This document shows, one piece after another, positions 31,629 through 40,600 of a stretch of 64,000 bases of DNA. The stretch is from Nematopogon swammerdamellus. Its lineage: Eukaryota; Arthropoda; Insecta; Lepidoptera; Adelidae. The translations under genes were made by a program, and so were the position numbers. The DNA lies in the NCBI GenBank assembly GCA_946902875.1, contig OX336340.1, positions 4,981,739-5,045,738 on the forward strand, written 5' to 3'. Each line of letters starts with the position of its first letter. The first letter of the stretch is position 1. The notes below the pieces were generated by a model. The model saw only the letters and a program-made list of their open reading frames with translations, was not told where the DNA came from and did no database searches.

Positions 31629-34600
31629 ATTGACATTAATGTGTTGTCGATATTTCCAACAGATGGCATAGCGAGAGCGGGCGCTGCCGGTTTCAACGAG
31701 CTACGAAACGCGGTGTTCGCTCGTGTCGCTCAACACTCCATACGCAGGTTGGCATGCAACGTGTTCACGCACTTGCACAACCTGGATCTGGGCTTCCATC
31801 TCGCCAGGCAGACTGGGGCCCTCTCTAAGGCAAGTTGTTGTTTTTCCGTTTTTTTATGTTCCCAAAGATTCAGATTCAGATATTTATTTCGCCATAAAGA
31901 ACACACAACAATAACAATATTTCATTGAGACATTATGCATATTCAGTATGGTTCGTCATAATTTTTTTTTTTGTCATGTCCCGTTCAGCAGTGCAATCTA
32001 TAAGGAAGAACCGGGTAAGAAACCTTACAGAGCTTTTTTTTTAGTATAAGTAGCTTACACACTAAGGTTTAATTATGTTAAATATAACATACTATATCTA
32101 AGCAAAAAAATAAAAATATGAAGTCAAAAAATACTAAACAAAGAACATAGGGTTCAGTCAAGTTATTAATAAAGAGGGGAAACTCAACGTGATGGTGTGT
32201 CTGGTGCGTCTGTCCGCCTATCTGTCACGTAGTCATAACATCTAACTAAACGGTTGATCTTACCATGTTGAAATTTGATAAACAATTTACATAGTTTTTA
32301 TGGAAACTAACACGGTTGGCTAGATCACCTGCAACATCCGCGATGTCAGCCCATAACACCTAAGTGAACTAGGTACTATGTCAAGGTGCTTCCTCCTTTG
32401 GTCGTGCTGGCTACACTGAACTGGATGGAAAATTTAAACTATTTACATAGCCGTTTCAACCGACCTTTCATTCAGTGTGGTGGTATCAACCCGGACGGGT
32501 TAAATCCTACCACCTAGTAGGGTAAGAAAGGAAGCTGGGATCTACGTTTTACGTGGAATCCGAACCGTCACCATCCAAGCACTGACCGCGCCCAGGTGTG
32601 CTTGATCACGATCGACAGTCGACCCATCTCACCACTGAGCTACCGAAGCTGACAGGTTCTTATCTTAAAATAATTTCAGACGATAGACCGAGGTTCGAGA
32701 GCGATAAACTTCGTGCTCACTGCGATGGTGTTCAACGTGGTGCCAACTATATTTGAGCTGACCATGGTGTCAGCTATACTGGGACTCAAAGGAGGATTGG
32801 CCTTTGCTGGTGAGTTAAGTAGGAGAACTTTTGGAGTAACACTTTGGTGTTAGTAGCACATCTGGGTGATGAACCTAAAGACTATATCGCCTATCACTGG
32901 CGGCTGGTCCTAAAGTGCGCTCGTGCAACTCATTGAGTGCTTGAGAATATTCATACTAGGTACGTACATAATACAAAGCAGGCGTTTAAAAAATTCGGAA
33001 GTCTCGATCTTAAAATAACATTGGGAATGTGTTGGGTAATTTGGTATTTAAGTAGGTAGGTACTTAGCGCACTACCGGTCACTGAAGTCACCAGCCGCCA
33101 CTACTCGTGCATATCGGATTGTATATCGTATCGGCATCGACCCCGATTCCACTCTGTGCCGAATTCTTTGCGCGACTTCGAAGTCATGTCATGTGTACAC
33201 ATATTTTTCTTCCCGGGACAACTTGCACTCTCCGGGACAAAATGATCCTTCGCCCAGGACACGGGACATTAGAGCCTGGCCCGGGACAATCCCTGAAATC
33301 CCGGGCACGTGGCAAGCCTAATCCTGACACGGTTGGCTACATCACCTACGACACTGGTGAATTTATTCATTCATAGTATTTTTCTACTTTCAGGTCTGGC
33401 GTTTGGTTGTGTTGGTGTGTACGGTGTATACACGCTCGCCATCACACAGTGGAGGACCAAGTTCAGAGTTTTCATGAACAGAGCGGAGAACGAGGCCGGC
33501 AACAAGGCCATTGATTCCCTCATTAACTATGAGACTGTCAAGGTAGCTGTTTTCGTGTGTAATGATTTTGTGAAATTTACTTATGTATATTATTTAATAT
33601 TCCTATTTTTAGGGTTCCATACTTAAAAAGAGGACAAAACGGAACCCTTATAACATAGAGTTTGATGACCCAATCACGGTCGTATAGAGCGTAAATGAAT
33701 GAATTTAGATTTTGGGGGTAAAATTTGCTTCTCGATAGTTATGTTGTCCTAATACTTTGAGAAACGTGGTGGTCGGTGTTGTGCTGCTATTTACCAGACT
33801 CCTTGCAGCACAACACCGATTGATTTGCTTACCCCCATTGTCGGGATACACCGTGTGGTATGTATGTTTGTATTAGTTCACCTACGCGGCAGTAAATAAT
33901 GCACATCAGGCTTTAGAAAGACAATCCGGTTGTAGAGCGTTGTCTCTGTCGCACTAACTCGCACATCTCTGTGCGACAGGGACGACGCTCTACAACCGGA
34001 TTGTCTCTTTCTAAAGCCCGATGTGCATTATTTACTGCCGCGTACTGTACAAGCCGTATTACATACTTCCTAGCTGGAGGGTGAAATTGTCTTTTCTTCC
34101 GGGTGGTGCTTGGTGTTGTGCTGTAATTAACCAGAGTTATTGCAGCACAACGCCGATTACTCTTCTTACCCCGATTTTCGGGATTCAGCGTGAGTGATAT
34201 GTATGTATGTATGTACTATAAATATTTTTTGAAAAATTTTCAGTACTTCAACAACGAAAAATATGAGCTCGAAAAATACGACATAAGCTTGAAGAAATAC
34301 GAGGAGGCCTCACTGAAGACGGCGTCCAGCCTGGCGCTGCTGAACTTCGGACAGCACGCCATCTTCAGCGCCGGGCTCAGCTTGATCATGATTATGGCGG
34401 CAAAGGAAATTGTTAACGGTACGTTTTCAGTTAGAACGAAAATGTCAAGCAACAAAACAGATTTTTCAACCAGCGGATCAGCCTGGCGATCCAGAGGGGG
34501 AACGCCGCTTCAGTGATGGGGACCATGCTTATGGTCCCTATGGACGACTATTTTTATTTATAGTTAGATTTATTTTTATTATTATTTATATTCTTTATTT

Positions 34601-37600
34601 CACATTTTTAATATACATTTATATTAATTTTACATACATTATAACTATAAAAAGTAATAAAAATACACAAAAGTAATACAAACAAATAAATAAAAACGGT
34701 AATAACGCCGGCGGAGGGAGGCAAGCCTCCAAGCACGCCGGCGGGTGCAGGCCGTGGCTACGGAGCTCTCCGAGACGACGCGAGGCAATCTATGAGCGAT
34801 AGGTGGTGGTACTAGACACGTAGGCCACCACCACCCCCATCTCGGAGAGCTCCGTATCCGCCGGACTGCACGGCGACGTCGTCGCGCAGCTCTTTTAAAC
34901 GTCTTCATCTTCGCGCGCGCGTCGCCTCATCGGTGCACTGCACCACCGGTAGCGGGGGCACTAGACGGGATTATTATTATTATTTGTTAATGAAATAGCA
35001 GCTTAATATGCTGATGGGTTCATGTCTATGATGATCACTGGTGTTGCTATTTGTTATATTTCTTCGCTTTTTGAGTACTTGTCAAGCCTATTTTTGAATG
35101 TGTTTATTGAGGGTGCTTCAATAACTTCCTCGGGCAGTTTATTCCAGCTGTTTACGATTCTGTTAGTCAGGAAGTGTTTTCTTGCTTCGGTTGAGAAGCT
35201 TTATAGTTAATTTAGTTATTTTTACGTCTAGATTTAATTATTTTTGTTAATGTTGTGTGTTCAATAAATATTAGATAAAGATTTCTCACTTGTTTTTCAG
35301 ACACGGTGACACCCTCTGACAAAACAACTCTGGACGCCATTTTCGCACACAAATTTTCACGCCACCGCCTCAAATTAAAATAATGTTTGGAGTTTTTAGT
35401 CATTAGTTTGTTGTGTTTGTGTATAAATTCTAAAGAATACAAGAAAATGAATATGTTTATTATTGGAGGTTTTTATCCATTCGCGAGTGTGTGCAATCGA
35501 AAAGACTTATGTGAGGTAAAATGTTCATGCAATGTTCAACTCACAATTTGGAATCAAAACAAAGGTGCACTGTAAGGTACAATACATTTATAGGAAATTT
35601 TGTAACGATTACAACCATGCTAAAGTTTATGATTTTTTTTAGGAAAACAATGTTTTTCTCTCTTTGCCTAACGAATCGCGGCCGTGAATATCTCCGACGC
35701 GCACGGAGTTCAACACATGAGGGGTGACTCTGTTTCCGTTAGGTTAGAAGGACATTCATTAATATGTTCTACTTCTGTTTCCATCTTCTAACGGATGTTG
35801 GCTATAGTTAAGGTGTTGTTATTGTTGTTGTTTGCTGCCCAGCCTCTTGTGTTCGGGGGGCGTTCTCCCCACTGACACCTCAAAATAGTTGTACCGTTGT
35901 ACATTCCTACATGAAATGGAACACCCTTCTTCGTCGCTTTCGCGCTCCAGGAGCAGTTCCCACATTGACAGGAAATTGCAGGCCTTCATTCGCCGCCTTC
36001 AGGCACCCCAGGAACATGTGGACAGCTGTGTTGTCCTCCTCCATGTATCCTCTGTGTAGGGGGCTGTCGATAATGAACAGTGATCACAGAAATAAAACCT
36101 AAGGTGGACTAGGTAACTTACGTTAAGGAATGTTAAGATAACGGTCACTAAATCCCGGCAATAGCACTACCTACGCCTATCGATCACTGGTAATGAATGA
36201 ATGAACCTGTTATGAACAAATGTCTGTTGAGTGGGTAGACTGTCTTGTGGCGCCTCCCTGAGCTTGCTTTCTCGAATAGTGGTGTTATGATCTTCCGTTT
36301 AAGTTTCAGGCACGGCCGTCCGTGCCGGCTGTCTATAAAAAAACTCTTCAATCTAAAAGTATTTGACAAACTTGTCGACGTGCAGGTAACATGACGGTGG
36401 GCGACCTGGTGATGGTGAACGGGCTGCTGTTCCAGCTGTCCATCCCGCTCGGCTTCCTGGGCTCGGTGTACCGCGAGGTGCGGCAGGCGCTCGTCGACAT
36501 GCAGACCATGTTCACGCTCATGAGCGTACAGTCCAAGATCAAGGTAATGACGAGCGGCAGGTAACATGACGGTGGGCGACCTGGTGATGGTGAACGGGCT
36601 GCTGTTCCAGCTGTCCATCCCGCTCGGCTTCCAGGGTCGGTGTACCGCGAGGTGCGGCAGGCGCTCGTCGACACGCAGACCATGTTCACGCTCATGAGCG
36701 TACAGTCCAAGATCAAGGTAATGACGAGCGGCAGGTGACGCGGCGGTAGGTGAACTACCGACAGCTGTCAACACAAATGAAAATGTCATCACTCCTCTGC
36801 TGTAATGATGGCACATTTAAATACTTATTCTTTATTTCAATATGTCGATTCCGATTCTCAAATCCTCAGTATGTCTACTTCATATAACCTTAAATCAGAG
36901 ATGTAAATAATAAATAAAAAAAAATTTTTTGTTGAACCAAACTTAATAATATTTTTTGAATGTTAGTTGCAATATGAGATGCAAAGCCGAAAATAAAGAG
37001 AAAACATACGTCAATATGGAATTGTGCAAGTTGGTATAATGCAGGAGCTTGCGTCACACTGTAGAAGATGCAACTGTTCGAAATTTTGAGAGAATACCTC
37101 ATCAATTCAGTGGAGAAATCTGTAACACATTGGCTGCTCATGCCAGAGTTTGAATCCTCGTTGGGACATATTTTTTCTCATTTTCGGCTTTGCATCTGTC
37201 TAATGAACAACATTATATAACATTCATTGGCCATTAAGGTAAAACATATTTGTTTAGCTGGTCCACGGTGAATGCCTCCTCCAGTTCCCTCCAACTTGCT
37301 CTGTCGTTTGCCGTCATTATCCATTTTCCGAGATTGTATTCTTTGGCTAGCCTCGTTTTTATTCCATCTCCACTTTAGGCCGTGGACAGGAATACAGAGT
37401 GCGGGAAGTCCACCCTCCAGGTGCGACGCAGACAACAAGTACGTCGGCGGAAAGCAGAGGTTTCGAAGTCCGGGAGGACTGGAGGAAAATCTGACAGGCT
37501 ATGTCCAGCAGTGAACGCATACACACACATTGACTGTCCATTTTAGATTCCACAAAACAGCAATGTCTTAAAAGGCGACTAAGGGATATGACTCCCTTCT

Positions 37601-40600
37601 TATATTACTAGGTGGTTGGGTTTAACCCGCCCGGGTTGATACCACCGCACTGAATGAAAGGTCGGTCGAAACGGCTATGTAAATAGTTTGTGTTTACCGT
37701 CCAGTTCAGTGTAGCCGGCACGACCGAAGGGAAGCCCTGACGTGGCACCAAGTTCACCCGGTGTTATTGGCTGACATCACGGATGTTGTAGGTGATGTAG
37801 CCAACCGTGTCAGTTTCAATTTTTTTTTTTTTTTTTGTTATTGTTCCATCTGCGATCAGTTTTTTTTTTTTTTTACTTTTAGCAGATTTTCTGACTACTG
37901 TTGTGGCTTTCAGAGAATTGACCCCAGTAGTGGGCCAAACTCTACATTTTGATAGCGGACCTTCCTACTTGGATAGGTCCACTATGCAGTTTCCATAATT
38001 AAAAAAAAGAAGATAAATGTAAAGAGTATGTTGAAATCTGTGTTACAGGAAAAGGATAAGGCCGCGCGGCTGGTGGTGGACGCTTCGACGGCCAGCATAG
38101 ACTTTAGGAATGTGAGCTTCAATTATATCAATGGGAAGCCTATATTTAAAGACCTAAACTTCTCCATACCGGCCGGCAAGAAGATAGGCATTGTGGGTGG
38201 CTCCGGAAGTGGGTATGTATGAGGTTTTAATATTTTGAATATTTGTAGGGAGACATTGTGAATTTACGGAACCCCCGACGCATAAAGTTACTCCATTACA
38301 TTCCTGCTAGGAATTTCCTAACTAAACGCAAAGCCATCAATAAAATAAATTTCTCCCTGATCAGAATTGTAACCTGTCAATCTGGCATTCGCGGGCAGCG
38401 CATTAGGGAACGCACCCATACTACGTGACCGGTTTTAGGCCACTATGGTCCCCCTCCTTCCTTCTGTGACCTTTTGTGGTATCTTGACCCCCAGCCCCCA
38501 GTTTTCAAACAGTATTTCACAACTTGCTGTTTTTCAATGTATTTATGTGGATTATCAGTAGTGCCCCATTGGCATTAGCAGTAGTGGCCCTTCGAGTTCT
38601 TAGGAAAAAATAGCACAAATGGAACAGAATAATATTGAAATGTTTAATTAATAAGTTTTCTCCTGCCGCGCCGTGCCAGTCCACACCAACGATGCGAATG
38701 CTTTTGTGTCTCAGATTGCGGCAAAGTTTTTTTAGTATTTTTAATTTAACTATATTTTGAAATACCACGTGACAGGGTGAATACACCCCATCCCCCCTGT
38801 GACCAAGCGTGGTATTTTGACAAAACCCTCCCTCCCCCCAAATTTGTCACGTGGTACTCGGTACGTTCCTTACCATCTTCGTTATTGCACCAATAACATA
38901 AGGCGAGCATAACCTGCAGTTACATGAAATCCGAATCACCGTCAGCCTCAACGGTCTGACGGCCACCAATCCGAGGTCAGACCGTGCCCGGCGTGCTTAA
39001 CTTCGACGATCGAACGTACGACCGATTTAGCACCACCGAGCTGCCGGCCGCCAATATTACTGATATTTTGCGGTTTCCAGAAAGTCCACGATGGTGAGGT
39101 TGCTGTACCGGTTCTTTGAGCCGCAGTCGGGGGAAATAATCATCTCTGGTGAGAACATAAGGGACGTTGACATCACGAGCTTGCGGAATTCCATCGCTAT
39201 TGTACCTCAGGTTTGTATTGTACTGTATTACACACACATACCACATGCCAGATTCCTTGCAGCAAAACACCGATTACTCTGCCTACTCCGTTTGTCTGGA
39301 GGCGGCTAAGACTGAAGGTACATTCGTGGGAATTTTCGGCCAGTATGGGTCGCTGTGTGAAGTGACACACTTATGCCAGTCAGTCAGTCAGTCAGTCAGT
39401 CAGCGTGTAAGCGTCCACTGCTGGACCTACGCCTCTCCAATTTTCCTCCAGTCCTCCCGGCCTTCAGCGATACGGAACCACTGATTTCCGCCGGCGTACT
39501 TGATGTCGTCGTCCCACCTGGCGGGTGGTCTTCCCACACTCCGTTTTCCTGTCCACGGCCGCCAGTGTAGGACACGGTTACTCCAACGGTCATCGTCTCT
39601 TCGGCTAACGTGCCCAGCCCACACTTATGCCGATTCACGTTAATTAATTAATTTATTTATTTATTTTAGACAGGCAACCATGGCTAATACATCTAAATAT
39701 GGTTAAAGGTTGTTGGTTTTATCATTATCTTGAACAATATAGTATTTTTTTTATTATTTATTTACTTATATTTCCTCCACAGAACTGGTAAACTCTGGAA
39801 TGTTCTCCCAGCCCACACACATATTTCCCCCCAAGTACAGTCTCGGGTCCTTCGAGAGAGGCGTGAATAAGCACCTGTCAGGCCGGCATGGGATTCGCAA
39901 CCCCCGCGTACGAACGAAAGTCCACGGGCTTCGTTAGACACAGTGGCGGCTGGTGACTTCAGTGACCGGTAGTGCGCTAAGTACCTACCTACTTAAATAC
40001 CAAATTTCCCAACACATTCCCGTCATGTTATTTTAAGATCGGACTTCCGAATTTTTTAAACGCCTGCGCTTTATTATGTACGTACCTTGTATGAATATTC
40101 TCGAGACCCTCAATGAGTTGCAAAAAAAAAAATCCAAACAAGTTTTTTAACTTATTTTTAATACCTTTATGAATACACCCATAGACCACAACACTACTGC
40201 AGCTTTCAAAAAGAAAACAGTAGTAATGTCCCAAAAATGCTTCAAAAAAATAGGTATATAAAAATAAAAGCATTTGAAAAGTAGGAATTGAACCCGGGAT
40301 CACCTGATTGTAAAGCCTTACCTTTAACCAACGCTTAGGCAAATATCGGCATCACTTAATTCACAGTATCACGTGACAGAAAGCACAAAACCTAACCATA
40401 TCCCATTTTAAATATTCGCGCGCTAACGGGTATGTGACATCATCACATCACATGACAGCGCGAGCGCGCTGACTCGCTTCGAGGTAGACGGTTCGCTTTG
40501 AGGTAGACGGCAAAGAGTTTGTAAGACGGACTCGTGCAAAACAAATCGCTCGCGACGCGACGTGTCGCACGCGCGGGCATTCACGATATAGCGTCCTTGT

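Noticed and set aside
36184..36816. 210-codon minus-strand frame
   Set aside because: It is the antisense of the duplicated ABCB7 exon 9; GC-rich codons on the coding strand leave few antisense stops.
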